Shown: one piece after another, positions 1 through 7,111 of the stretch
How positions within the stretch are numbered: the stretch's first letter is position 1
Layout of the letters: the number at the start of each line of letters is the position of its first letter
Assembly: GCA_045629065.1 (NCBI GenBank)
Contig: JAZQQK010000038.1
Location: 1 to 24,700, forward strand
Direction: 5' to 3'
Origin: JAKSSM01 sp045629065
GTDB taxonomy: Bacteria; Bacillota; Clostridia; Peptostreptococcales; Anaerovoracaceae
DNA length: 24,700 nucleotides
The notes under the pieces: model-generated
What the model was told of the DNA's origin: nothing
The model's database searches: none
The model's input: only the letters and a program-made list of their open reading frames with translations
Program-made: the position numbers and the translations under genes

Positions 1-63
1 AGTGGTTAAGACCCAGGGTTGTGGCTCCTGTATACGTGGGTTCGAATCCCACCACCCACCCCA
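1..63 (+). tRNA. tRNA-His (GTG anticodon), 5' end cut by window edge
   Basis: The sequence starts inside the D arm. The anticodon arm has stem cagggt-side/tcctg and loop ttgtggc, which gives anticodon GTG (reads CAC/CAU, His). The T arm is gtggg-ttcgaat-cccac. The 3' acceptor strand cacccac is followed by discriminator C and an encoded CCA at 61-63. A C discriminator is typical of bacterial tRNA-His, where it pairs with G-1. The 5' acceptor strand lies before the window. It is the first of three tRNAs on the + strand, probably co-transcribed. Confidence 0.93.
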
Positions 64-71
64 TAAACCGT

Positions 72-146
72 AGGGGTATCGCCAAGCGGTAAGGCAACGG
101 ATTCTGATTCCGTCATGCGTAGGTTCGAATCCTACTACCCCCGCCA
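72..146 (+). tRNA. tRNA-Gln (CTG anticodon)
   Basis: A complete cloverleaf with encoded CCA. The D arm is gcc/ggc, the anticodon stem acgga/tccgt holds loop ttctgat (anticodon CTG, reads CAG), and the T arm is gtagg-ttcgaat-cctac. The acceptor strands are aggggta (72-78) and taccccc, with discriminator G at 143. Six acceptor pairs form, but position 1 (A72) faces C142, an A1:C72 mismatch. Most bacterial tRNA-Gln have a weak U1-A72 pair here, so the terminal pair is unusual although the rest is normal. Confidence 0.95.
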
Positions 147-177
147 ACTCTTAAATAACGCGGAAGCGTTCATATAT

Positions 178-252
178 GGCGACATAGCCAAGTGGTAAGG
201 CACGAGTCTGCAAAACTCCGATTCCCCGGTTCGAATCTGGGTGTCGCCTCCA
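178..252 (+). tRNA. tRNA-Cys (GCA anticodon)
   Basis: The acceptor stem ggcgaca/tgtcgcc is perfect, the discriminator is T (a CysRS identity base) and CCA is encoded at 250-252. The anticodon loop ctgcaaa gives anticodon GCA. The T arm is cccgg-ttcgaat-ctggg with one G-U pair. The anticodon stem cgagt/actcc appears to have a C-C mismatch at its outer pair (27-43). It is the last gene of the tRNA cluster, 8 bases before the terminator stem. Confidence 0.95.
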
Positions 253-259
253 AAAGAAT

Positions 260-287
260 AACCTGAGTTTATCTCAGGTTTTTTCTT
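260..287 (+). terminator. Intrinsic terminator of the tRNA cluster
   Basis: Arms acctgag (261-267) and ctcaggt (273-279) enclose a 5-base loop, with an extra A-T pair at 260/280, followed by a T run. It starts 8 bases after the tRNA-Cys CCA end and ends the tRNA transcript. Confidence 0.9.
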
Positions 288-303
288 TGCCAAAATCGTA
301 GAC

Positions 304-332
304 TTTTATATTTTAAGCATCTGTGCTATACT
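304..332 (+). promoter_or_regulatory. Extended -10 promoter for the flavin-reductase-like/pyrR/yfcC unit
   Basis: The -10 hexamer tatact (327-332) is preceded by tgc (324-326), which is the TGn extended -10 element. At 17-base spacing the -35 position holds only ttttat (304-309), a weak match, as is common for extended -10 promoters. The predicted start is near 339, giving a leader of about 47 bases before the ATG at 386. Confidence 0.6.
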
Positions 333-385
333 AAAAGCGGCTAGTTACAATTGCATAGATACTATAACAATTGAAGGAGAAAAGA

Positions 386-1306
386 ATGACTAAATTCAAG
401 AGTTTAAAGGTGGTAGATAATTTCTATCAAAACAACCTGTTTTTTCCTATGCCAACTGTTGCAATATCAACATTGTGCGAGGATGGAAGCACAACAATCG
501 GTAGCTATTCGTTAGTGTTCCCTTACTATATCGCAGGTAAGGATTACTATGCTATGATTCTCGAATGCAGAAACTCATCAAATACAGCGCAGAATCTTTT
601 AAGAAACGGCAAATGTGCGCTTAACTTTATCAAGGACGATAAAAAGTGGTTCAAAGAGCTGGTGCGTTTAGGCTTTCCCGGAAAGACTCCTAAGGAAAAG
701 ATGGAAGGCTGCATTTTTAACTTAGTTAAGGGCGAGGCAGAAGGCGAGAGACCTTTGATCGTAGAGGATGCTTACCAGGTTATTGAATGTACTTGGGATG
801 ACACATTAGAGGACGCTTATAAATCAAAGGAGCATATCGGAGAACTCGAAGGTGTAGAACCGCCATACAATAACTTTAATGGTATTACTTCGAAATTCGG
901 CTGCCATTTTATCTTAAAGATAGATAAGATTTTAATGGAAGATCAATATGCTTTAGGATTGAAGGACGGTTTGAAGAAAAACTCATTCCCTAACGTTCCT
1001 GTCGATTATGGCTATCACGACAGCAAGAATTTCTGGTACAAGAAGTTTAAAGGTTTTAAGCCTACTTTTGAACCGATCGCAGCAAGCAACAATGGTTCTG
1101 TAGAAACGGTTATGTATTGTGCGGAGAGACTTGATACAAAGGTAAAGTTTACAGAAGAAGCTTGTGAATTATACACACAGATCCCACGTCCGTTCATGAA
1201 AGCAGCCCTTTTACAGATTGCCGAAATCGCTGAACAGAACGGAATCGAAGTTATTGACAAAGCGGCTGCATTAAAGATTGCAGAGATTAAGAAAAAGAGC
1301 AAATAG
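386..1306 (+). CDS. Flavin-reductase-like FMN-binding protein with PCP_red-like C-terminal tail
   Basis: A 306-residue protein. Residues about 20-200 resemble the flavin reductase-like split-barrel family: a PMPTVAISTLCEDG strand-turn-strand start, then a SYSLVFPYY segment, an ECRNSSNTAQNL stretch and CALNFI, matching the usual order in FMN-binding flavoprotein reductases. The last 50 or so residues (FTEEACELYTQIPRPF..., then a helix) resemble the small PCP_red module found in light-independent protochlorophyllide reductase subunit B and some Fe-S proteins. The second assignment is by eye and less certain. I chose ATG 386 because aaggag lies at 374-379; the in-frame TTG at 371 would put this site inside the gene. 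It leads an apparent operon with pyrR, whose ribosome site overlaps this stop codon. The substrate is unknown; FMN binding is the safest prediction. Confidence 0.8.
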   Translation: MTKFKSLKVVDNFYQNNLFFPMPTVAISTLCEDGSTTIGSYSLVFPYYIAGKDYYAMILECRNSSNTAQNLLRNGKCALNFIKDDKKWFKELVRLGFPGKTPKEKMEGCIFNLVKGEAEGERPLIVEDAYQVIECTWDDTLEDAYKSKEHIGELEGVEPPYNNFNGITSKFGCHFILKIDKILMEDQYALGLKDGLKKNSFPNVPVDYGYHDSKNFWYKKFKGFKPTFEPIAASNNGSVETVMYCAERLDTKVKFTEEACELYTQIPRPFMKAALLQIAEIAEQNGIEVIDKAAALKIAEIKKKSK

Positions 1307-1316
1307 AGGACAAATT

Positions 1317-1850
1317 ATGCCAGACAAGACTCAAATCATGGATGAAACGGCGATTTATCGTGCGCTCACCAGAATGACACATGAAATAATTGAAAAGAAC
1401 CAAGGGGTAGACAATATCTGCCTTCTAGGTATCAAGAGCCGTGGAATTCCACTAGCACAACGCCTTGGCGAAAATATAAAAAAGTTTGAAGGGGTAGAAG
1501 TACCAATCGGCTACCTCGATATTACTTTGCATAGGGATGATTTAACTGACGAGGAGAAGGAAGTTAAAGCTACAGATTGCTATTTCCCTTGCGATGTCAC
1601 AGGCAAGACCGTAGTTATTGTAGACGATGTATTATACACTGGCAGAACAGTAAGAGCTGCTATCGAGTGTATATTTGCAAGTGCCAGACCAAAGCAAGTT
1701 CAGCTGGCAGTATTAATCGATAGAGGACACCGTGAATTACCTATAAGACCAGATTTTATTGGAAAGAACGTTCCAACTTCTAGTCATGAGGAAATCGCAG
1801 TTCTTTTAAAGGAAGCCGATGGAGAAAACGGCGTTTACATCTTAGGATAA
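1317..1850 (+). CDS. pyrR: PyrR, bifunctional pyr operon attenuator / uracil phosphoribosyltransferase
   Basis: 177 residues, normal PyrR length. The PRPP-binding loop VVIVDDVLYTGRT is at about 99-111. The family's LLGIKSRGIPLA, GYLDITLHRDD and LIDRGHRELPIRPDFIGKNVPTS segments are all present in order. In Bacillus, PyrR binds pyr mRNA leaders when UMP is high and causes termination; it also has weak uracil phosphoribosyltransferase activity. The start is ATG 1317, with gagg at 1306-1309 overlapping the upstream stop; a longer frame from 1278 overlaps the previous gene and has no ribosome site. No pyr biosynthesis genes lie in the window and I saw no PyrR binding-loop element in the short leaders here, so any mRNA target must be elsewhere. 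The next gene, 12 bases on, is a membrane transporter. Confidence 0.95.
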   Translation: MPDKTQIMDETAIYRALTRMTHEIIEKNQGVDNICLLGIKSRGIPLAQRLGENIKKFEGVEVPIGYLDITLHRDDLTDEEKEVKATDCYFPCDVTGKTVVIVDDVLYTGRTVRAAIECIFASARPKQVQLAVLIDRGHRELPIRPDFIGKNVPTSSHEEIAVLLKEADGENGVYILG

Positions 1851-1862
1851 TGGGGGGACAAC

Positions 1863-3275
1863 ATGACTGAAACATCCGCAAAAGAAAAGAAGGGTCTGAA
1901 CATTAGCGCCAAGTCCTTCATAATAGCAATAGCGGTTATTCTTTGCTTAATGATTTTAACTTATACTCTCACATTTGTGATTCCAGGTGGAGAATATGCG
2001 AGAACTTTAGATGCCAATGGCAACGAGATAATCGATACCAACGGCAGTTTCCAATACGTAGAAGGCGGACTTCCTTTCTGGAAATGGATACTTTCGCCAT
2101 TCCTGGTATTAGGCGCAGAAGGCTCTACAACAATCATTGCCGTAATTGCATTTCTACTCATCATCGGTGGTGTATTTAATTCGCTAGAGAAGAGTGGATT
2201 AATGAAATACATGCTCCAATCCATCATCCATAAATATGGTGAAAAGAGATACCAACTTTTAATGGTTGTGACATTCTTCTTTATGGCGATGGGTGCTATC
2301 GTAGGATCATTCGAAGAGTGCGTACCAATGGTTCCAATCGTAGTAGCATTAGCAATTGGACTCGGTTGGGACAACTTAACAGGAATGGGTATGAGCTTGC
2401 TCGCTATCGGCTGTGGCTTTGCTTCAGGTGTATGCAATCCATTCACTATAGGCGTAGCGCAAGAGTTAGCAGGACTTAGAATGTTCTCAGGTATCTGGCT
2501 TAGGGCACTCGCATTCATACTTATTTTTGCTTTATTATCATTCTTCTTGGTACATCATGCAAAGAAGATTGAGAGACCTTTAAGCGCAGATGCAATAGGC
2601 GAATTTGAAAAGAACAGTAGCATGTCAAAGGGCCTGATTTCATTTGCCGTAATCTTAGGATTCGGCTTGCTTTTAGTTCTTTGTTCACCATTTATCAAAG
2701 CAATTCAAGACTATACTATGATTATCGTAGCGGTTACATTCTTAATCGCAGGAATCGTGTCAGTCAGAGTCTCAAAGATGAAAAGAAAGAGACTCGCTAA
2801 GACATTCTTTAATGGATTGGTATCAATTTTACCTGCAGTAGCAATGATACTTATGGCATCATCAATCAAGTATACTTTGGTTGAGGGTCATATCTTAGAT
2901 ACATTACTTTACAAAGCTGTTGGAGTTGCAAGCGTGCTTCCAAAGGCAGCAGTAATCTTATTCATCTACCTAATCGTTTTGGTTATGAATTTCTTTATTG
3001 CATCAGGCTCAGCAAAGGCATTCTTGCTCATTCCTCTCATCGTGCCTATAGCACAGATCTTTGGAATTCCAGCACAGCTTTGCATTGTGGCTTATGCGTT
3101 CGGCGATGGATTCAGCAATGTATTCTATCCTACGAATCCGGTACTGCTCATATCGATGGGCTTGGCGGACGTGAACTACGGACAGTGGGTGAAGTACTCG
3201 GGCAAGTTCCAGCTTGCAAACCTCGTGCTCACGTCACTCATCCTCTTACTCGGTCTCGCCGTAGGCTACTGCTAA
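1863..3275 (+). CDS. YfcC/DcuC-family membrane transporter
   Basis: 470 residues, almost entirely hydrophobic segments, with a short lysine-rich cytoplasmic N-terminus and then a first membrane helix at about 17-40. The motif FVIPGGEYAR after helix 1 and the conserved GSFEECVPMVPI and CNPFTIGVAQELAGL stretches place it in the C4-dicarboxylate anaerobic carrier (YfcC/DcuC-like) family. Relatives are proposed to move dicarboxylates, amino acids or peptides; the substrate cannot be read from sequence. A g-rich ribosome site lies at 1852-1857 and the gene starts 12 bases after pyrR, so the two are probably co-transcribed. The last 40 or so codons are richer in G+C (CTC, GGC, GTG choices) than the rest of the gene. 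It converges on thrB, with a palindromic element in between. Confidence 0.85.
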   Translation: MTETSAKEKKGLNISAKSFIIAIAVILCLMILTYTLTFVIPGGEYARTLDANGNEIIDTNGSFQYVEGGLPFWKWILSPFLVLGAEGSTTIIAVIAFLLIIGGVFNSLEKSGLMKYMLQSIIHKYGEKRYQLLMVVTFFFMAMGAIVGSFEECVPMVPIVVALAIGLGWDNLTGMGMSLLAIGCGFASGVCNPFTIGVAQELAGLRMFSGIWLRALAFILIFALLSFFLVHHAKKIERPLSADAIGEFEKNSSMSKGLISFAVILGFGLLLVLCSPFIKAIQDYTMIIVAVTFLIAGIVSVRVSKMKRKRLAKTFFNGLVSILPAVAMILMASSIKYTLVEGHILDTLLYKAVGVASVLPKAAVILFIYLIVLVMNFFIASGSAKAFLLIPLIVPIAQIFGIPAQLCIVAYAFGDGFSNVFYPTNPVLLISMGLADVNYGQWVKYSGKFQLANLVLTSLILLLGLAVGYC

Positions 3276-3286
3276 ATAAGCATATT

Positions 3287-3481
3287 AAAACCCCAATTAT
3301 ATACACTCCTTGCTAGTCCTCGTCGCTTGAAACGTTTACGAAACGTGATTTGCTTCTTGGGCAAGTGTCGAAACTCGCTGTCGCTCAAACAGTCTCCACT
3401 TGCAGCCAATCAGCCGCATCACTTTTTCGAACATTTCAACGCTCCTGCGGAAACGCATGGAATATATATAATTGGGGTTTT
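3287..3481. repeat. 195-bp nested palindromic element between convergent genes (MITE-like or bidirectional terminator)
   Basis: The outer arms 3287-3309 and 3459-3481 are inverted copies matching at 21 of 23 positions, each starting AAAACCCCAATTATATA read inward. Inside, further arms match: ttgaaa near 3327 with tttcaa near 3434; cgaaacgtgat near 3339 with atcactttttcg near 3418; gcaagtg at 3361 with cacttgc at 3397. The whole unit can fold into one long interrupted hairpin with a central loop around 3368-3396. Both outer ends finish in GGGGTTTT outward, so the stem could also terminate yfcC (+) and thrB (-) transcripts. No transposase or coding frame is evident in it. Repeat-family status needs other genomic copies. 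Confidence 0.7.
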
Positions 3482-3488
3482 GTTGTGC

Positions 3489-4373
3489 CTATTTTACTGT
3501 CGCGCCAGTTGAGTCGGCCTTGAGGTCGAGTACGCGCCACGAGTGTTTGCAAGCTTTCGTAAGTGCTGCTTCGAGCTTGTGCGAAATGTCGGATGAGCCG
3601 ATTGCGAGCATTGTTGGACCTGCACCGGAGATGCATACTGCACATGCGCCTAATTCAAGCGCCTTTTCTGATACGATGTCGTACTCGTCGATTAAACCTT
3701 TGCGATATGGTTGGTGAATCTTGTCTTTGAGTGCGAATGCAATTTTAGATTCATCGCCTGATTGAAGCGCTGTAAGAAGAAGTGCGGCATGTGAAATGTT
3801 ATATATCGCATCTTCACGCGCAATCTCTTTTGGAAGAACGCCTCTAGCTTTTTCTGTTGAAAGCTGGAAATCTGGAATTATGAGTGTGAAATGAATGTTA
3901 GCCGCTGGTTTATACTTTTCAACACCGATGACGCCATCATCCATAACTGCACATGTGAGCCCACCAAAGAGAGCAGGTGCAACATTATCTGGATGACCTT
4001 CTACAAGCGTTGCAATTTCGAGAACTTTATCATCATCAAAGCCCGCATCATAAAGCAGATTATAGGCCATAATGCCTGCAATTATTATGGATGATGATGA
4101 GCCTAGCCCACGGCAGACTGGAATGTCACATGCTATCATCTTTGCCAAACAGCCAGCGCCTGATTTTCCGGCTGCTTTCTCAGCTTCTTTGAAGGACACG
4201 ATTGCAAGATTATCCTCATTAGAAAACTCGGGCTCAAAGCCCTCAAAACTGAACTTTCCTGGAGTCTTTTCAAACTCTAAAGTGTTATATAGATTATATG
4301 CGATTCCGAAGCAATCAAAGCCTGGACCGAGGTTGGCAGATGTTGCCGGAACGGAGATTGTAACTTTATTCAT
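3489..4373 (-). CDS. thrB: Homoserine kinase
   Basis: 294 residues, normal for ThrB. It phosphorylates homoserine with ATP, the fourth step from aspartate to threonine. GHMP-kinase features are clear: the N-terminal VPATSANLGPGFDCFG, the ATP-binding GLGSSSS loop at about 89-95, VEGHPDNVAPALFGG, and the C-terminal SGAGPTMLA. An aggag site at 4380-4384 (complement) overlaps the thrC stop codon, so translation is probably coupled to thrC in one transcript. The final 60 or so codons (3489-3660) are markedly richer in G+C than the rest of the gene. The message probably ends at the adjoining palindromic element. Confidence 0.97.
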   Translation of the reverse strand: MNKVTISVPATSANLGPGFDCFGIAYNLYNTLEFEKTPGKFSFEGFEPEFSNEDNLAIVSFKEAEKAAGKSGAGCLAKMIACDIPVCRGLGSSSSIIIAGIMAYNLLYDAGFDDDKVLEIATLVEGHPDNVAPALFGGLTCAVMDDGVIGVEKYKPAANIHFTLIIPDFQLSTEKARGVLPKEIAREDAIYNISHAALLLTALQSGDESKIAFALKDKIHQPYRKGLIDEYDIVSEKALELGACAVCISGAGPTMLAIGSSDISHKLEAALTKACKHSWRVLDLKADSTGATVK

Positions 4374-4382
4374 AACTAGCTC

Positions 4383-5846
4383 CTATCTATTAACTGTAGC
4401 TATAACGTAGCCTAGCATTTTTTCTTTATCTATTACGTCTGTGAAACGTACTGCTTTGTCCTTTAAGCCAGCTAAGTTTTTAGGAACGGCGGTATTTGTT
4501 TTTTCTGAAAGATTATTCATAATGGCGAATTCATCATCAGAAGTGTTTACACCGATTGCCTCTGAAACTGCCTTAGGGAATTTATATGGTGAAGCTGTGG
4601 AGAGAACTACCATTGGTCGATTTCCCTTCAAATCGCTTGCAACCTTCCAGGCTGTAGCTGTATGAGTATCCATGAGGTATTTTGAGCCTTCCCAAACAGT
4701 CTTAATTGCATCTTTAGCTTCATCATCCGTAGCGAAGCCACAGCCAAATTCGGCCTGGATTTTTTCTAGCATTTCACTTGGAATCTCATACTTCCCATTC
4801 GCTGTGAGGTTGTCCATCAAAGCCTTAACAAGTTTGGAATCTTCACCTGAAACCATATATAAAAGTCTCTCAAGATTGCTTGAAACCAGGATGTCCATAG
4901 AAGGAGAAATCGTCTTATAGAATTCGCGCTTCTTGTCGTACACGCCTGTATTTATGAAATCAGTTAAAACATTATTTTTATTGGATGCGCACACTAATTT
5001 TCCTACTGGAAGACCAAGCTTCTTGGCAAAATATCCAGCGAGTATATCACCGAAATTACCAGTTGGAACTGTATAGTCAACGAGTTCGCCAAGCTTGATA
5101 TCACCGGATTTTACCAGCTCTGCATAAGCCTTGAAATAGTAAACGACTTGTGGCACTAATCTACCGATATTTATCGAATTAGCAGATGAGAGGACTACAT
5201 CCTTGTTTCCAGGAATGTCTGACTTTGCGACTTCGTTAAATATCTTCTTAACACCTGTCTGGCAGTCGTCGAAGTTTCCTCTAACTGCACATGAGTGAAC
5301 ATTGTTTCCAACCTGTGTAACCATCTGCATCTTCTGAACTTCGCTCACGCCTCCATCAGGGAAGAAGACTATGATTTCGATACCATCTACATCGTGAAAT
5401 CCTTCAAGCGCTGCTTTACCGGTATCACCAGAAGTTGCTGTTAAGATAACAATCTTCTTATCTTCTCGCTCAGCCTTCTTTGCTTCAACCATGAGCTGTG
5501 GAAGAACTGAAAGCGCCACATCTTTGAAAGCACTAGTTGGACCGTGAAAGAGCTCAAGCACATAGCGGTCGCCGACCTTAACTAATGGAGTGAGTTCTTC
5601 TGTATCAAATCTATTATCATAAGCACGAGAAACTATACCTTTTGGATCCATAAAATCGTCCAAAAAGAAGCACAGAATCCGTTCTGCCATCTCCTTGGTG
5701 GAGAGTGACACTAGGGACTGCCAATCAAATCTTGAATAGTTGATGTTTCTAGGCATAAAAAGTCCACCATCGTTAGCAATTCCTTTGAGAACTGCCTGGG
5801 TTGAAGTAACTAGATGCTGATCGCCTCTTGTGCTTTGATAAATCAT
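4383..5846 (-). CDS. thrC: Threonine synthase (PLP-dependent)
   Basis: 487 residues, the length of the longer ThrC type with an N-terminal extension. The start YQSTRGD...AVLKGIANDGGLFMP is the typical N-terminal domain. The PLP-binding lysine lies in HGPTSAFKD at about Lys108, and the phosphate-binding region includes ATSGDTGKAA. It converts O-phosphohomoserine to threonine. A tctcct complement just upstream of ATG 5846 gives an aggaga ribosome site. It is the first gene of the minus-strand thrC-thrB unit, transcribed from a promoter in the 115-bp gap shared with hom. Confidence 0.97.
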   Translation of the reverse strand: MIYQSTRGDQHLVTSTQAVLKGIANDGGLFMPRNINYSRFDWQSLVSLSTKEMAERILCFFLDDFMDPKGIVSRAYDNRFDTEELTPLVKVGDRYVLELFHGPTSAFKDVALSVLPQLMVEAKKAEREDKKIVILTATSGDTGKAALEGFHDVDGIEIIVFFPDGGVSEVQKMQMVTQVGNNVHSCAVRGNFDDCQTGVKKIFNEVAKSDIPGNKDVVLSSANSINIGRLVPQVVYYFKAYAELVKSGDIKLGELVDYTVPTGNFGDILAGYFAKKLGLPVGKLVCASNKNNVLTDFINTGVYDKKREFYKTISPSMDILVSSNLERLLYMVSGEDSKLVKALMDNLTANGKYEIPSEMLEKIQAEFGCGFATDDEAKDAIKTVWEGSKYLMDTHTATAWKVASDLKGNRPMVVLSTASPYKFPKAVSEAIGVNTSDDEFAIMNNLSEKTNTAVPKNLAGLKDKAVRFTDVIDKEKMLGYVIATVNR

Positions 5847-5874
5847 ACGTTTTCTCCTAAAAATATTGAATAAT

Positions 5875-5904
5875 TTGTATAAATATGATAAACTTTTCTA
5901 TTAT
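5875..5904 (+). promoter_or_regulatory. Candidate promoter of hom-lysC-asd
   Basis: TTGTAT (5875-5880) and TATTAT (5899-5904) are spaced 18 bases apart. The predicted start is near 5911, giving a leader of about 50 bases. It overlaps the opposing thrC promoter, so one regulator bound here could control both units. Two TCAAGTTT direct copies (near 5910 and 5929) lie just downstream; their role is unknown. Confidence 0.45.
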
Positions 5905-5913
5905 CAATTTCAA
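5885..5913 (-). promoter_or_regulatory. Promoter of thrC-thrB
   Basis: On the minus strand TTGAAA (complement of 5908-5913) and TATCAT (complement of 5885-5890) are separated by exactly 17 bases. The predicted leader is short (about 30 bases), leaving no room for a T-box or a threonine leader peptide. Confidence 0.6.
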
Positions 5914-5961
5914 GTTTTTTAATAAAATCAAGTTTAGACTTGGTCGGTAAGGAGTTAGTTC

Positions 5962-7098
5962 ATGAAGGTTGGACTTTTGGGATTCGGAACAGTGGGAATA
6001 GGCGTAGATAAAATCACAGAGAGCCGTAAGGACATCTCTGTTGTTCGCGTGCTCACTCGAACCGTAAAAGAGGGCATTGGAAACCGTTTGGCAAACTCCA
6101 TAGATGATATTGTAAATGATTCAGAGATTGATACAGTTGTGGAGGTCATGGGCGGAATAGAGCCTGCACATGAATATGCTGTAAAAGCTATGAAAGCAGG
6201 AAAGAATTTTGTCACTGCTAACAAGGCTTTAGTAGCAGCTTATTATGACGAATTGTTAAACCTCGCTAATGAAAATCACGTATCCTTTAGATGCACAGCA
6301 TCAGCCGGTGGCGGTATCCCTTGGCTCTACAATCTAGAGAGAGTTAAGAGAGTTGACAAGGTTAGTAAAGTTGGCGGCATTATGAATGGAACTACCAACT
6401 ATATTATGACTGCGATGAATAATGAGAACGCAGATTTTGGTGAGACTTTGAGGAAGGCACAGGAACTCGGATATGCAGAGGCAGATCCATCCGCAGACAT
6501 CGATGGCTATGACATCAGAAGAAAGCTTAACATCTCAGCTAACGTTGCATTTGATTGCTCTATAGCAGAGGAAGAGATACCTTGCTTTGGTATCAGAAAT
6601 GTAACTGCAGAAGATATAGCAAACGGCAAGCAAGAAGGCAAAATTATCAAGCTTATCGCTACCGCAGAAGAGACTGATGGAAGCGTTTCATGCTTCGTAG
6701 AGCCAACATTTATTTCTAAGACAGATTTACTCGCAGGAGTAGAAGATACATTTAATTTAGTATTCTACACAGGCAATAACTGTGGAACACAAAGCTTTGT
6801 AGGACGTGGTGCGGGAAGATTCCCAACCGCTTACAATGTAGTTCAGGATTTAGTCGATGTGGAATACAACAAACCAGGCTTCTATACATCGAAGATGGAT
6901 AAGCGAACCGTAGACAACACCAAGGTTGTTCACCAGTATTATGTGCGAACTACTATGCCGGACGGATTTTTACAAAAGAATACAGAAAAGTCCTTCGGCG
7001 CTTATGTAGTTACTAAACCGATTTCAGTTAAGGATATGCACGATTGGGCAAAGAAACAATTAGATGTTGACTCAAAGCTCTTCATTTGTGCATTGTAA
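5962..7098 (+). CDS. hom: Homoserine dehydrogenase, short form without a recognisable ACT domain
   Basis: 378 residues. The N-terminal Rossmann motif GFGTVGIG sits at about 7-14. The catalytic domain shows GGGIPWLYNL, GGIMNGTTNYIMTAM and GYAEADPSADIDGYD, all diagnostic of Hom. It reduces aspartate semialdehyde to homoserine. The usual fuller enzyme has 410-430 residues with a C-terminal ACT domain. Here the last 60 or so residues begin like that domain (HQYYVRTTMPDG) but lack the following ACT pattern, so threonine feedback through this domain may be lost or altered. The ribosome site aaggag is at 5949-5954. lysC follows after 13 bases, in the same operon. Confidence 0.95.
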   Translation: MKVGLLGFGTVGIGVDKITESRKDISVVRVLTRTVKEGIGNRLANSIDDIVNDSEIDTVVEVMGGIEPAHEYAVKAMKAGKNFVTANKALVAAYYDELLNLANENHVSFRCTASAGGGIPWLYNLERVKRVDKVSKVGGIMNGTTNYIMTAMNNENADFGETLRKAQELGYAEADPSADIDGYDIRRKLNISANVAFDCSIAEEEIPCFGIRNVTAEDIANGKQEGKIIKLIATAEETDGSVSCFVEPTFISKTDLLAGVEDTFNLVFYTGNNCGTQSFVGRGAGRFPTAYNVVQDLVDVEYNKPGFYTSKMDKRTVDNTKVVHQYYVRTTMPDGFLQKNTEKSFGAYVVTKPISVKDMHDWAKKQLDVDSKLFICAL

Positions 7099-7111
7099 TA
7101 GAGGAGAAAAT

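Noticed and set aside
1961..2518. 185-codon minus-strand frame
   Set aside because: Shadow of the YfcC-type transporter; no ribosome site or family features.
3276..3488. Possible small proteins or a CRISPR-like repeat in the yfcC-thrB gap
   Set aside because: Short frames here lack ribosome sites, and the repetition is inverted, not a spaced direct repeat. No CRISPR array is present in the window.
5847..5961. T-box or threonine leader peptide for the thr units
   Set aside because: Predicted leaders of about 30 and 50 bases are too short and have no T-box sequence, run of Thr codons or terminator pair.
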